Part shown: positions 11,846 to 22,985 of the stretch, in pieces
Layout: each line of letters opens with the position of its first letter
Position numbering within the stretch: position 1 is the stretch's first letter
Assembly (NCBI RefSeq): GCF_000182925.2
Contig: NC_026503.1
Span: 2,728,001 to 2,792,000 of the forward strand
DNA length: 64,000 nt
Source of the DNA: Neurospora crassa OR74A
Taxonomy: Eukaryota; Ascomycota; Sordariomycetes; Sordariales; Sordariaceae
Direction: 5' to 3'
Made by a program: the position numbers and the translations under genes
Notes under the pieces: generated by a model
The model's input: only the letters and a program-made list of their open reading frames with translations
The model's database searches: none
Told to the model about the DNA's origin: nothing

Positions 11846-13063
11846 GTTTATTTTTCATGTTGGCGCGTCGTTACTTGTTTGATTAAAAAGGCAGATCACA
11901 GGCTGGAAGGCAGGCAGGCAGCTGGGTATTTGGGGCGTTCCGGTACTTTCGTGACACGAATATGTGTTAATTCTGTATTTTCTCTACCATATATCGATAC
12001 GATACTTGGGGCGTCAAAGACGACATTCCCAACGGCAGTGTCAAACTAGTATCTCGATGTTCCCTCAACTTGGGCGCGCAATGGAGCTAATGAACACTGA
12101 AGAGCGGCAGGCAGATGGTCAGCTACCTAGTTGATCCGTTATGGTTCTTTTTTTTCCCCTTCGACTACAACGAACATAAGACATCGGCACATCCTTTGAG
12201 ACTTCGCTTCTTCTTCAGGGCCGCAGGATGGATAGAGGCCGTACTCCAAAAGTACGGCATGGAATGTATCAGCCTGCAGGGCGTGCAGGCGGTTGAGGTG
12301 GGTATCGCTCTAGCGGTCAAAAATCTACCTACCTGGTAGGTAGGTACCTACCTCTATGCGTTCCCGCTCTGTCTACACTACACTAGGATGCACATTCCTT
12401 CTAGTGTACATAGTGGTGCCCTGCGTGGCCCGGTGGGCACTTCGGTTGATGCGGAGCGGTCCCTGCTGAGTGCGCTTCGGCAGACTTCCATTCAGCTGGG
12501 CGGGCTTTAATTCGGCTCCAAAGTTAAGCCCCACCAAGGCGGTGGGTATGACCCATTTCCGCGTTCCTCCTCCTCCCTTTGTTTTCTGTCGACCAGTCCA
12601 GAAGCCATTGATTGGTGCCAATCATCAGCTCACGGCCTCTCCTTGGTGCTGTATCGGACAGCCACACCTGCACCGTGATAAATTTATTCTCACTCGTCCT
12701 GGTATTTTTTGAGACCTGATACCGCGCCCAAAGGAAGCATCTGCCTGTTTCGATCTTCACGTCCCGGAGCAGGGAAAAACAAAAGTACCCGATTAGCACC
12801 GCAAAGGAGATTTACAGTAATGGAAGCCAACTAAAAGGTTCCCGCCTTTGGAAACCATGTCTTTTTGGCGCTCCGCCTGCTATCTTTGAGAATGCCGACT
12901 CTTTCTTGACCATTGCTGCCCCGGGTTATTTTACAGCACTTTGACCAACAACTAAACCAGCAAACAGCAGCCAGACACAACCACCGCCGACGTACAAAAC
13001 ATACCACGAATCCTTTCAACCCGTTTTTCTCCCCCTCGAACTCTTCCTCCAAACAGCCATACC
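11846..13063. other. Intergenic pob3 - exportin-T
   Basis: Contains the pob3 3' region and the exportin-T promoter. A perfect inverted repeat CTACCTACC-T-GGTAGGTAG occurs at 12325-12343, followed by TACCTACC. No gene is supported. Confidence 0.5.
12325..12343. repeat. Perfect inverted repeat of CTACCTACC
   Basis: Nine-base arms with a single-base spacer, in non-coding DNA. ACCTACCT-type motifs also occur at about 46204 and 56826 in the window. Confidence 0.8.
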
Positions 13064-16000
13064 ATGGACGCCCAGGTAAGGCTGCTTTTCCCCCAGCGTG
13101 AAAAAAATATCATCCCCGCAAACTCGCACCCGCCGACCCCGCCATATATCCGTCTGAATGGAGGGATCACAATGTACCTCTTCGGCACACGTCATTTCTC
13201 TCTGTCTTCTCGCGCTGACGGTCGTTTCTGCTACAGTTTGAAAAGGCGATTGAGATCGCCTTTGATCCTCGTTCCAGTCATGCCCTGAAGTCCCAGGCGC
13301 TCGAGTTCCTCAACCAAGTCAGGACCGACGTCCAAGCATGGCGTATCTGCGCCGCGCTCTTCACGCGAAGCCCCAGAGCATCCGACATCGTCCGCCATGT
13401 CTCCCTTGAAATGGTCAATAACGCCGTCCACTCTCAAGGGCTGGACGCCCCCGATCTCGCCTTTGTGAAAAATTCTCTACTCGACTATATCACACGCACA
13501 TATGGTCCTAACGCTCAGGACCAAGCCGACCCTGCGAACGTTCAGAACAAGCTCACACAAACCCTCACGTATCTCTTTGTCGCTCTTTACGGCGAAGGCT
13601 GGGAAACTTTTTTCGACGACTTCCTCGCCTTGACCAGCTCCCAGAATGGTGCTTCAAGAGACAACCTCAGCGGCGTTATGCTGTACCTCCGCATACTAAG
13701 CTCCGTCCATGACGAAATCGCCGACCTCATGATCAGCCGCCAGGGAAACGAGTCGAAGAGGAACAACGATCTCAAAGATCTAATTCGAGAACGGCATATG
13801 CAGAAGATTGCCATGTCGTGGCAGGATATCCTCGCTCAGTGGACAAATAAGCATGATGGCGTGGTAGAGTTGACGCTTAAGGTGATTGGGAAATGGGTCA
13901 GCTGGATCGATATCTCCCTTGTCGTCAGTCAGGACATGCAGAACTTGATCTTGCCCTTGGTTGGCAGAGTTAACAACACGAGCAACAATATTGATACCGT
14001 GAGGGACACCGCCATCGATACGTTGACGGAGATTGTCGCCAAGAAGATGGGACCGAGCCACAAGATGGAGCTGATATCGTTCCTTAACCTCGGTGGCATC
14101 ATCACAGAGCTGCTTGCAAGCCAAGGACTGCACGAGTTCAAGGGCACCTCTCGTTACGACAATGACCTCGCAGAAGTCGTTGCGAAGCTCCTCAACACCA
14201 TCATGACGGACGTAGTACGGGTTCTGGAGGACAACAAAGTCGACGCTGAGACCCGAGCAAAGGCCGAACGTCACCTTCAGGATTTCCTGCCGGCCCTTCT
14301 CCGTCTATTCTCAGACGAATTTGACGAAGTGTGCTCGACGGTTATCCCTTCGCTCACCGACCTTCTGACGTTCCTTCGTAGGGTCGGGACACTCCCTGAC
14401 AGTTATTCTCAAATGCTTCGCCCTATTCTGAGTGCCATTGTTGCCAAGATGAGATACGACGAGACTTCTTCCTGGGGCACTGAGGATGGAGAGAGCGATG
14501 AGGCCGAGTTTCAGGAGCTCCGAAAAAGGCTACAGATTCTTCAGAAGAGCGTGGCTGCCGTTGACCAAACTTTATATATCGAATTCTTGAGTAACCTTGT
14601 GGGCAACATGTTCGCAACGCTGGAGCAGCAAGGCCCACAAATGGACTGGAGGGATTTGGATTTGGCCCTGCACGAGATCTACCTGTTTGGCGAGCTTGCT
14701 CTGCCAAACGCCGGGCTTGCTCACAAAAGCGAACCCAATGTCGTTGCTACCGAGCGTCTTGCTGTCATGATGAGCAAGATGGTTGAGTCTGGTAAGAAGA
14801 TGTCTCATCCCGAAAGGTCTGCTGGATTTCGAGCTAACAACTTCATTAGGCATCGCAAACTTCCCCCATCCAGCTATTCTGCTTCAGTACATGGAGATTT
14901 GCGTGCGCTACCATGCGTTCTTCGAGTCACACCACCAATACATTGCTCCCGTGCTGGAGAATTTTGTACACCTCATCCATCACGAGCACCCTAGAGTTAG
15001 GACCAGGTCCTGGTATCTTTTCCTTCGGTTTGTGAAGCAGCTGAGAGCCCAAGTGGGCAATGTGGCGAAGACTGTTATTCAGTCGATCAGCGACCTTTTG
15101 CCTATCAAGGCCGAGGTGCCGAGCACTGAAGCGGAGGACGATATGTCCTCGGATGAGTCTGATCACTCCGCCGACGCCATCTTCAACGGTCAGCTGTACC
15201 TTTTCGAGGCCATCGGCTGCATTTCATCTACCTCCACCACACCGGAGACTGATCAGGCTCTCTATGCTCGCTCGGTCATGGAACCTCTGTTCTCCGATAT
15301 GAGCGTACATCTGCCCCGTGCAAAGTCTGGCGATGCGCAGGCCATCCTCCAAATTCACCATATTATCATGGCCCTTGGTACCCTAGCCAACGGTTTTGCC
15401 GACCCGAACCAGTCACAGAACCCCAACAACCAGCGTACGCCACCACAAGCCGTCTCTGCAGAGTTCTCCAGGGCGTCCGAGGCAATCCTGGTTGCTCTTA
15501 ATGAGCTTAATACCAATGGGGAGATCCGTGCAGCATGCCGCTCCGCCTTTTCCCGTCTTCTTGGTGTACTCGGGGCTACCATTCTCCCACAACTGCCCCA
15601 GTGGATCGAAGGGCTCCTTTCCCAAAGCTCCAGTAAGGACGAGATGGCGTTTTTCCTTCGCCTACTGGAGCAGATCGTCTATAACTTCAAGGGCGAGATC
15701 TATAACATCCTCGACCTCCTCCTCACCCCGCTTCTCCAGCGTGTGTTCGCCGGTCTCTCTGAACCCATCAACGGAACCGATGACGAGATCCAGCTGCAGG
15801 AGCTGCGTCGCGAGTACGTGTCGTTTGTACAGGTTATCCTGATCAACGAACTTGGCGGCGTTCTCGTAAGCACATCCAACCAGGGTGTCTTCGAATCCCT
15901 CGTGAACTCCATCATGACTATTGCCAAGACCATTGTTCACGGTAACATCGTGGCCAGTCGCATTAGCTTCAATGTGCTTGCGCGGATGGCTCAACAGTGG

Positions 16001-16363
16001 GGTGGTCCTGACGTCGCTACCATCGGCGAAAATCCTACCGCCAACGGAGTGCCCGCGCCCGCTTTCCCGGGATTCGACCAGTTCATGCTCACCCAGTTCC
16101 ACGCTGCGTGCTGGGAAGTCATGCAGGACATTAACTTCAGACCTTATGCCGATGCTCAAACACGGCAAATCCTGAACGAAATTACCGGTCTAGAGCAAAT
16201 CATCTACCTCAAGACGGGCGAGAAGTTCATCAGTCACTGTCAGACGGTTACGTTCCCGGCCGTTGGCATGGGTGCCGAGGACTTCTTGCGTGCGCTCACT
16301 AGCTCAACGGACCGCAAGGCCGTGATGGCTTACTTGCAGCAATTGCTCAAGAGCCGGCGATAG
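13064..16363 (+). CDS. los1: Exportin-T (Los1), tRNA export karyopherin
   Basis: Importin-beta family receptor that carries mature tRNA out of the nucleus in complex with Ran-GTP. Exons: 13064-13075 (MDAQ), 13237-14791 and 14850-16363, with introns 13076-13236 (donor GTAAGG, acceptor ACAG) and 14792-14849 (GTAAGA...TTAG). The spliced frame gives 1026 residues, close to the size of fungal Los1. The N-terminus FEKAIEIAFDPRSSHALKSQ followed by FLNQVRTDVQAWRICAAL is the exportin-T start of the HEAT-repeat array, and the Xpo1-like region follows at about residues 100-230. The rest is helical HEAT-repeat sequence with an acidic insert (STEAEDDMSSDESDHS) in the second half. The tiny first exon is inferred from a good donor and the conserved reading across the junction. 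A 5S rRNA and a tRNA gene lie downstream. Confidence 0.94.
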
Positions 16364-16801
16364 AGTCGCATGTGTCATGTGTCTGATGGTTCAACGGGGG
16401 CGAGAATTAGAGTACAAGAAGGTGGGTGGTACTGAGAAGGAGGTGATGTGGCTAGGAGATGAGGATACCAGAGGAGGTTGCAAACGGACAGAGGCGAACA
16501 AAGTTGAGGGAACTCAATGTGGATGATAGACTGTGGAGGTAACCTTTGAGAATTCCGCATACATACCTACCCACTTATATATCTACCCCCTTCTGAAAAA
16601 AGTTAAATCATGTCGAAGGCGTCAAGGACAGGCAAAATTCATACCCCTATAATCGGTTTTCTAGTTCAAGGTCTACATGGTTTCGGTAGTCTCAACCACT
16701 GCTCGCATCATACAGAAAATAGACAAGTTGTACAGTAGACAAGGCACAACAATTATGATATCAGGGAGGCTTTATAAGATGGTTCTGGATCGAAATCCAT
16801 C
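16364..16801. other. Intergenic exportin-T - 5S rRNA
   Basis: About 440 bases with the exportin-T 3' region; the only element recognised is the TATA box of the 5S gene listed separately. Confidence 0.6.
16772..16779 (+). promoter_or_regulatory. TATA box of the 5S rRNA gene
   Basis: TTATAAGA centred about 29 to 26 bases before the 5S start. Neurospora 5S genes are known to need a TATA element at about this distance, unlike the purely internal promoters of many other eukaryotes. Confidence 0.75.
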
Positions 16802-16920
16802 ACATACGGCCATAGATGGTGGAAAACTCGGGATCCCGTCCGCTCTCCCATAGATAAGCCACCAATCGCTTGACTAGTAGTTGGGTCGGTGACGACCAGC
16901 GAATCCCAGGTGCTGTATGT
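16802..16920 (+). rRNA. 5S ribosomal RNA
   Basis: A 119-base 5S gene transcribed by RNA polymerase III. The ends ACATACGGC and GCTGTATGT pair over nine positions (one G-T wobble), forming helix I. Internal conserved blocks include AAAACTCGGGATCCCGTCCGCTC, split here as helix II/III loop sequence, GATAAGCC, and the box C region AGTTGGGTCGGTGACGACC followed by AGCGAATCCC. A T-rich stretch follows (TTTCTGTTCC then TTTTTT). In Neurospora 5S genes are dispersed singly and fall into several sequence isotypes; this copy appears to be a variant isotype, judged from memory of the common form. Its fully pairing helix I argues for a functional gene and not a pseudogene. Confidence 0.92.
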
Positions 16921-17681
16921 TTCTGTTCCTTTTTTCTATTTCCATCTTTTTGTCAATATCTTCTCGATCTTGTCTTGTCGTTCCTGTCTGCATCTTGGAC
17001 ACGCGAGATACTTTTGCCACTTCTTTTTGTTCCTACTTTGTTTTTTGAACTTTCTAGACTGGCGAGCACATGGTTGCCGGACCTGAAGCGAAATAAGTTT
17101 ATAGCAAAATGCCCAGAAATTCGTGATGACTTGTCGTAAGCTTCACGTACAGAGTTGAGCTCTTTGCCGAGTTCATGGTTCTTATGGTTCTTGAAGTTGT
17201 CACGTCTCTCTTATTACGCCCTCCTGGTTGTGTTGTCCAGAGTAGTAGTGTTTCTGATATTGTCCTTTTGCTCTACGTGTCTATATGCTGGCTAACGGGC
17301 AGATGGGCTACGATTTGGTGCCATCGACGGCAGGTCTTTTGCTACAGGCGGGTAGTAGGCAAGATTGTATTGGACGGTTCATTTCTAGAGAAACTGATTC
17401 CTCGGACGTTTTCTAAAAGAGAAACCGCGTCCTCTAGAGAACAAGTCGCACTGAATGCACGGTGTCCCATGGATAGGTCCTCCGCGATATTGAATATCAT
17501 AAGCTAACGTTGTTACGGTATTGAAATCGACACGGGAACCATTCGTCCTGTGAGCACTCTTGCGAGTGTAAGAAAGCCCCCGACTTGTATACCTAGTTTG
17601 CAAAGAATTCACACAATTGCACTTCACCAAAGTGTCAAGATTTGTATATAGTAAAATGGCTTTTCTCTTATAATCATTCAA
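16921..17681. other. Intergenic 5S rRNA - tRNA-Arg
   Basis: About 760 bases of T-rich, then mixed sequence with no supported gene. A TATA-like TATATAG lies about 37 bases upstream of the tRNA. Confidence 0.6.
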
Positions 17682-17753
17682 GGTCCGCTGGCTCAATGGC
17701 AGAGCGTCTGACTACGAATCAGGAGGTTCCAGGTTCGACCCCTGGGTGGATCG
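17682..17753 (+). tRNA. tRNA-Arg (anticodon ACG)
   Basis: 72-base tRNA without intron. Acceptor GGTCCGC pairs with GTGGATC (two G-T wobbles), discriminator G. D arm GCTC/GAGC with loop AATGGCA. Anticodon stem TCTGA/TCAGG around loop CTACGAA, so the anticodon is ACG, which after deamination to ICG reads CGU, CGC and CGA arginine codons. T arm CCAGG-TTCGACC-CCTGG. The gene is followed directly by a run of T. Confidence 0.96.
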
Positions 17754-17754
17754 G

Positions 17755-17761
17755 CTTTTTT
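17755..17761 (+). terminator. RNA polymerase III terminator of tRNA-Arg
   Basis: CTTTTTTT starting two bases after the tRNA 3' end: the run of T is the standard polymerase III stop signal. Confidence 0.9.
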
Positions 17762-18222
17762 TCCCCAGATTTTTGCCCCATTCCTTCACTATCTCTAGAC
17801 CCCTTTTCGTTTTCTTTTTTCTTTTGCTTGTTTCCTGTTCTTTTGAGTGAGGTAACTAGGACAGCGATAATTGATTACAAACACATTCTAAGTAAGAACA
17901 AGTAGACTGTGTTGGAGGTGGCGTGTAAATATCGTCGATCAGGCCTACACGCCGAAGAAAACACACAAGGTTCAGTGTCTAAAACAGCCGATATACCTCA
18001 CCAACGATGGTGGTCCGAAAAAAAAAAAAAAAAAAGAAATATTCACGACTATGTTGTATCTCTGTGGTGCGAAAGGTTAACGCCGGGCTCAACTTTTGGG
18101 CGCGCCTATTAAGGTTGCTGTAGTCTCTCAGGGCAACCATCCCAGTGCGCTTGATTTGCAGTGTTTTGGAAGCGAAAATCACAACCATCATGCTCCTAGC
18201 ACTCGCTACCGTAAATTGATCA
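17762..18222. other. Intergenic tRNA-Arg - cardiolipin synthase 3' end
   Basis: No gene seen. Contains an 18-base run of A at 18018-18035. Confidence 0.6.
18018..18035. repeat. Poly(A) run, 18 bases
   Basis: Uninterrupted A run in non-coding DNA. Confidence 0.9.
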
Positions 18223-19510
18223 CTACTGCTTGGTGGCCGTCTCATCCTCCACCTTCTTCGCCTCCACCTCATCGACCACCTTTGTGTTCCCCTCCTTCTC
18301 GGCACCCTTGGGCGTAGCAGGTTGCGTCAGAATCTTGACAGCATCCTTGCTATACACATAGCTAGCACCGCTCCAGATCGTCGTGACAGCAACGCCATAT
18401 CTTTTTGACGCCATACCTTGTCAGTCATCATCTTCTATCAAAACACCATGACCCATAATTAGGAGAGAACTTACTGCATCACCATCAAGCTCCACGCCAA
18501 ATCCAATGCCGGCACAACCGGGGCCACAGTCGTCAACCCCATCAACCCCAACTGCAAGGCGGTGTTATACTTGCTGATCGCTGTTGGTCTGACCTCCGCA
18601 CTGGGCAGCGAAAAGTCCCAATACCGTGCCATCGTCTTGGGCGGCGGCAGCGAGATCCAGCGGAAGTACAAAGCAGAAATAGCCAGAGCCACGTCCCTTC
18701 CCAAGATGATAACGGCCAGCCAGACGGGCAGGAGTCCCTTGGTTGCCAGCGCCACGGTCAGCACCGTCATCAGCGTCTTGTCGGCCATGGGGTCGATGAT
18801 GGTGCCGACCACAGTACCCTGGTTCCATTTCCGCGCAATCCAGCCGTCCAAAAGGTCGGTCACGCCCGCATAGGCGAAAAGACCGAGGGTCCAGGCATGA
18901 TGATCGTGTAGGATGCAGTAGCCGATGAAAGGGGCGGCGACGAGGCGAGAGAAGGTCAGCCAGTTGGGGATGGTGTGGATGTTCTCGCGCTTGGTGATGG
19001 CACCGGTCTGTGGGAGGGCGGCTTTGAGCGCTGCTGTGGTTTTGGCGAGGCGAGATGGTGGTTTTGGTCTTTGAAAGGAGGGAGTGGGTTAGTAAAGTGT
19101 CGGGTCATTTGTATGTGAGTTGAGATGAAAATTGGCACGAGGGCACTCGGCGACTCAAGTGAAGTGTATGATGAGATGAGCCAGGACAGAATCAAACTAC
19201 TTGGCCAGATCAACTCATGTCTTCATGTCATCATGACCTACCCGCTCTTGTCTTCCTGACTCCTCCACCACTTGGACACGGTAAAATGCCTAGCACGCAC
19301 AGCAGGCGCAACAGACAATCCGTTGTTCATGCGACCTCGGGCTGAACATGACTGCCATAGTGAATGTGACTGCAGGAGAAAGATGGGCGTTTTCAAGCCA
19401 CCATTTTGGTGGCGATGTTGCTGAACAAACGGCCTTGAGGTCATCGACTGGGAAAGAGAAGCGGAAGCGGAGCGCAAGCCTAACAAGGGCGAGGTGTTAA
19501 GTCGCAACAT
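18223..19510 (-). CDS. crd1: Cardiolipin synthase (CDP-alcohol phosphatidyltransferase), mitochondrial
   Basis: Joins phosphatidylglycerol and CDP-diacylglycerol to make cardiolipin in the inner mitochondrial membrane. Three exons: 19510-19242, 19068-18475, 18400-18223, giving 346 residues. The CDP-OH-P signature is complete: D164-G-x2-A-R-x8-G-x3-D-x3-D186 in DGWIARKWNQGTVVGTIIDPMADK read as spaced residues. Exon 1 encodes a basic, Ser/Arg-rich, presequence-like N-terminus (MLRLNTSPLLGLRSASASLS). Intron 1 has donor GTAGGT and a clear TTACTAACCC branch site. For intron 2 the donor is GTAAGT at 18474; the acceptor is placed at the AAAAAG ending at 18401 because only that restores the conserved continuation MQYGVAVTTIWSG; the nearer CAAG site is out of frame. 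Several hydrophobic helices follow the motif. The C-terminus is charged (Glu/Lys). Confidence 0.92.
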
Positions 19511-20040
19511 GTTGAAATGAGTGATTGGTGTGGACGTGTAAGAGCTGAATGAATGTGGTGAAGATCGCATGGAGATGGCTCTTTCGTCACTGCATTCTCG
19601 CCCCGTCAATCATTCGTCGGCTGTACGATTTCGAGAAGAATACCGGATTTAGTAGGACCGGGACTTTGCTAGGCGTCGCAATGCTCCTCTTCCCCTGTCG
19701 ATGTGGGTAAGTCAGAATGGCTTTTTTGTTTCCTTGGGGGGAAAAAAAAAGGAAAAAAAAAAAAAAAGGAGAAGAGCAATGACCACAAAGTGAGGCGCAC
19801 ACGATGTTCCCAAGACACCCACGACAAAACGATCTGTTTACTCAAGCCCTGCCTTTACGACGGATCGGTACAAGATAATTGGGACGACGATCCGCCCTCA
19901 TCCGTCGGCGCGGACGTTCGTTGGTGGGGTGTGAACGGAGTCCGCCGGGCCTTGTACCTCGCAGTAGGTTTTGCCAGCAATCGGATGCACGGTGCACCCT
20001 CGCATTTTAGTGCATCAGATTTGTTTCGGAAATTTTGATA
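19511..20040. other. Upstream region of cardiolipin synthase
   Basis: About 530 bases up to the MITE. An A-rich tract occurs at 19742-19767. The rest has no recognisable feature. Confidence 0.5.
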
Positions 20041-20384
20041 CAGTAAGGTGCCCTGATACTGCAAGGCCCCCTTATTGCAAATGCCCCCATATTGCAAGCC
20101 ATCTGGGCTGCCCGAATTCTTTTACCATATAATACTGCAAACTGCAAACTGCAAGCCCACCAAGCGGCCCTGCCCATATAATTTTGCACTTTCTGAGTGG
20201 TTGTCAGGGGATTCAGGCACCCCTGTAACCTCCTCGACAGGGGTGTCAATAGCTGGAGTGGGGCTGTCAGTGGCTGTCAGAACCCCAGCGGCCCATCTAC
20301 CAGTCGCCCAGTAAATGCAAATGCCCAGATATTGCAAGTCAAATGCCCTGCCCGAGTGGTTTGCATTATCAGGGCACCTTACTG
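20041..20384. mobile_element. MITE (non-autonomous, Tc1/mariner-type ends)
   Basis: A 344-base element bounded by 24-base terminal inverted repeats starting CAGTAAGGTGCCCTG (20041-20064 and 20361-20384, one mismatch) and flanked on both sides by TA (20039-20040, 20385-20386). TA duplication is the insertion signature of Tc1/mariner and pogo-type transposases. Inside, two related subterminal blocks in the same orientation (about 20075-20112 and 20315-20355) share TGCAAATGCCC and ATATTGCAAG. There is no coding capacity, so it must rely on a transposase in trans. It is not AT-rich, so it was not hit by RIP, as expected for something this short. The small N. crassa element Guest has the same general structure, but identity was not checked. 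Confidence 0.85.
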
Positions 20385-20386
20385 TA

Positions 20387-20724
20387 GGTCCTCTACCATC
20401 GGCCCCGCCCGGCCGATAAAGTGGGACTGACACCGGCCTCATCCCGGAGCCCCGAAACCGGAGCATCCGCCTTTGCTCTGTCCTACTGTATTGTTACAGA
20501 CAGCTGTTAAGTGAATTGCCTCTCAAACTGAGGCATTGATTTTTCATACAATCGGTAGGACTTCACTCTCTATATACCAAGTATTATACATATTGACAAA
20601 TTCTACTCCAAAAATCAACCTGACCTTCCCATCCAGTATATGCTACGCTTTTCTTCAAATGCTATCGTTACACCAGACACCTTTCCCATTTTTGGTGATA
20701 TCTTCAATCATCTCGGCCAGCATG
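20387..20724. other. Intergenic between the MITE and the MTO1 3' end
   Basis: About 340 bases without a gene. Confidence 0.6.
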
Positions 20725-22985
20725 TCAGAGGTCAGCAGCCCTCATCTTAGCATCCACAGTCTCCATATCACCCTCAGCAGCAGTCAACGCCTCACCAACG
20801 GCGTCAAGGTCTGCTTCGGGCGCCTCTTTGCTCCACTCGGATGCAATCTCCTCAAGACCTCCGGACCTGCTACCGCTTTTGAGGTCCCCATTCCTCCTCT
20901 TCACATACGCGAGCAACCGCATGCATCCAGCAGGGGTAATACCTTCTATCCTTCTTGCCTGCGCCAGACTCTCGGGCCTAGTGGCCTTGAGCACGCCCTT
21001 CTCGGCCAAGGAGAGGCTAGCGATCTGGTCATAGTCCAAATCAAGCGGCAGCCTGAGATCCTCCTCGCGCTCAAACCTGGCCCGCTCCAACTCGTGCTTT
21101 TCGATCTGGGGGGCGTACAGCCCTTCGATGAAGGTCCGCTCGCGCACGCGTTCCGAAAAGTCCATCAGCTTAGGCACAACACCCGACTCATAGAGCTTTT
21201 CGATCGATGCTCCTTTGAAGCAGAGAATCTCCAAGGCGCTGCGCCTGCGGCTGTCCGCCTTGACGTCGAAGCCGGCATTCTGCCAGGCTTGTGGGGACAA
21301 GATGGTCTCGCTGAGGATGCGGCGCAGTTCGGCCATCTGGCCGTTCTCGTCCTGAAAATGGCTCCAGCGACGGTCGCCGACGACGCCCCAGTTGCGGCCG
21401 AGGGCGGTCAGACGCGAGTCGGCGTTGTCGGACCGTGTGGTCATGCGAAATTCGCTGCGCGAGGTGAACATGCGGTAGGGCTCCGAAACGCCCTTGGTTA
21501 TGAGATCATCGATCATGACGCCGATATAACCATCGGCCCGCGAAAGGGTGACGGGTTCAAGACCAGTAGCGGCCCGGCCGGCGTTGATTCCGGCGACAAT
21601 ACCCTGGCCTGCTGCTTCTTCGTAGCCGGTGGTACCGTTAATCTGTCCGGCGAGCCATAGACCGCGGATGGCCTTGGTCTCCAGTGTGCGCTTCAGGCTG
21701 CGGGGGTCGACATAGTCGTATTCAACACCATAACCGGGTTGGGTCATTATGACGTCCTCAAGGCCGGGGATGGTGCGAAGCAGTGCCAGCTGTGCCTCGG
21801 CGGGCACAGTCATACTCAATCCGTTCGGGTAGATGATGTCGTTGTCGAAACCCTCGGGCTCCAACCACACAAGATGGCGTTCCTTCTCACTAAAGCGGAT
21901 GATCTTGGACTCGAGCGAAGGGCAATACCGAGGTCCCTTGACTGTCTCGCGAATATGAATCGTCTTGTCGAGATTTGCGCGCACAATCTCATGTGTCGCA
22001 TGATTGGTGTAGGTGGCCCAGCAGTGAAGTTGGTCCTTGACAGCGACAGCTTCGTTTAGGTAACTGAACGGGTTTGGCGGATCATCGCCATACTGCTTTT
22101 CGAGAATATTGAAGTTGATGCTCTTCTTGTCTAACCGTGGCGGCGTTCCTGTCTTCAAACGCCCGAGCTTGAACCCGGCCTCCCTGAGCGACTTGCTGAG
22201 ACCAAAAGTCGCCTTCTCACCCATGCGGCCCGAGGGATATGCTTCCATACCGATGTGGATTTCGCCGCCGAGGAATGTTCCTGTGGTGATGATCACTTGA
22301 CTTGTGGGCAAGACCTCGCCCGACTCCAACCTGACACCAGTGATCTTGGATCTCGCTCCGTTGGAAGGATTATCGTTTTCGGAAACTACAATGTCGGATA
22401 CACTGTTGTAGACCAGGGAGAGGTTGGGATATGATTCGAGCTCTGCGCGCATGTGCTTCTTGTATAGCGCTCGGTCGATCTGGGCGCGAGGACCCCAAAC
22501 GGCGGGGCCCTTCTTCCGATTGAGGACTCTGAACTGAACACCGGCTTTGTCGATGACACGGCCAGCGAGGCCATCGAGAGCATCAATCTCGCGGATCATG
22601 ATTCCTTTGCCGATACCACCGAAACTAGGGTTGCAGGAACAAACACCAAGGTTCTCGACGCTGGGTGTCACTAACGCCGTCCTCGCGCCAGCGCGGGCAG
22701 CCGCAGCGCACGCCTCGGATCCAGCGTGACCTCCGCCAATAACGACGACATCAAAGGGCCTGGACAGTATCGAAAGAGCTGGTCAGACATGGTACTTTCC
22801 TTTTGGCTTCGGAATAGGTAGATGGCGATAGTGTGCTTGTCGTTGACTGGGTGGTCAAGTACTCACCTCGCATCGGATTCGACCGTCGCAAAGGTCCTCG
22901 TCTTGATGATGCCAGTGCTCCAAAACTGGTAGAGCGGCCGCCGAAGGGGCCGGCCAAGGCTCCTAGAAATCAGGAGTTTTGACAT
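20725..22985 (-). CDS. mto1: MTO1/GidA: mitochondrial tRNA wobble-uridine modification protein
   Basis: FAD-dependent enzyme that, with the GTPase MSS1/MnmE, installs the 5-carboxymethylaminomethyl-type modification on U34 of mitochondrial tRNAs. Exon 1 (22985-22867) encodes a presequence-like start ([20 protein letters not shown]); intron 22866-22760 (donor GTGAGT, acceptor CCAG); exon 2 (22759-20725). Total 717 residues, within the family range. The splice restores the dinucleotide-binding motif [17 protein letters not shown] at about residues 41-57. GidA signature 1 GPRYCPS is at about 315-321, and signature 2 [12 protein letters not shown] at about 410-421. The C-terminal helical domain ([16 protein letters not shown], then [11 protein letters not shown]) is present. 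The long open frame on the opposite strand (20536-21660) is a shadow. Confidence 0.96.

Noticed and set aside
18415-18420. CAAG as the acceptor for cardiolipin synthase intron 2
   Set aside because: It shifts the frame and reaches a stop after about 18 codons, losing the conserved C-terminal helix.
20536-21660. 374-codon open frame on the plus strand
   Set aside because: It lies antisense to the MTO1 coding exon and has no domain; it reflects codon bias of the real gene.
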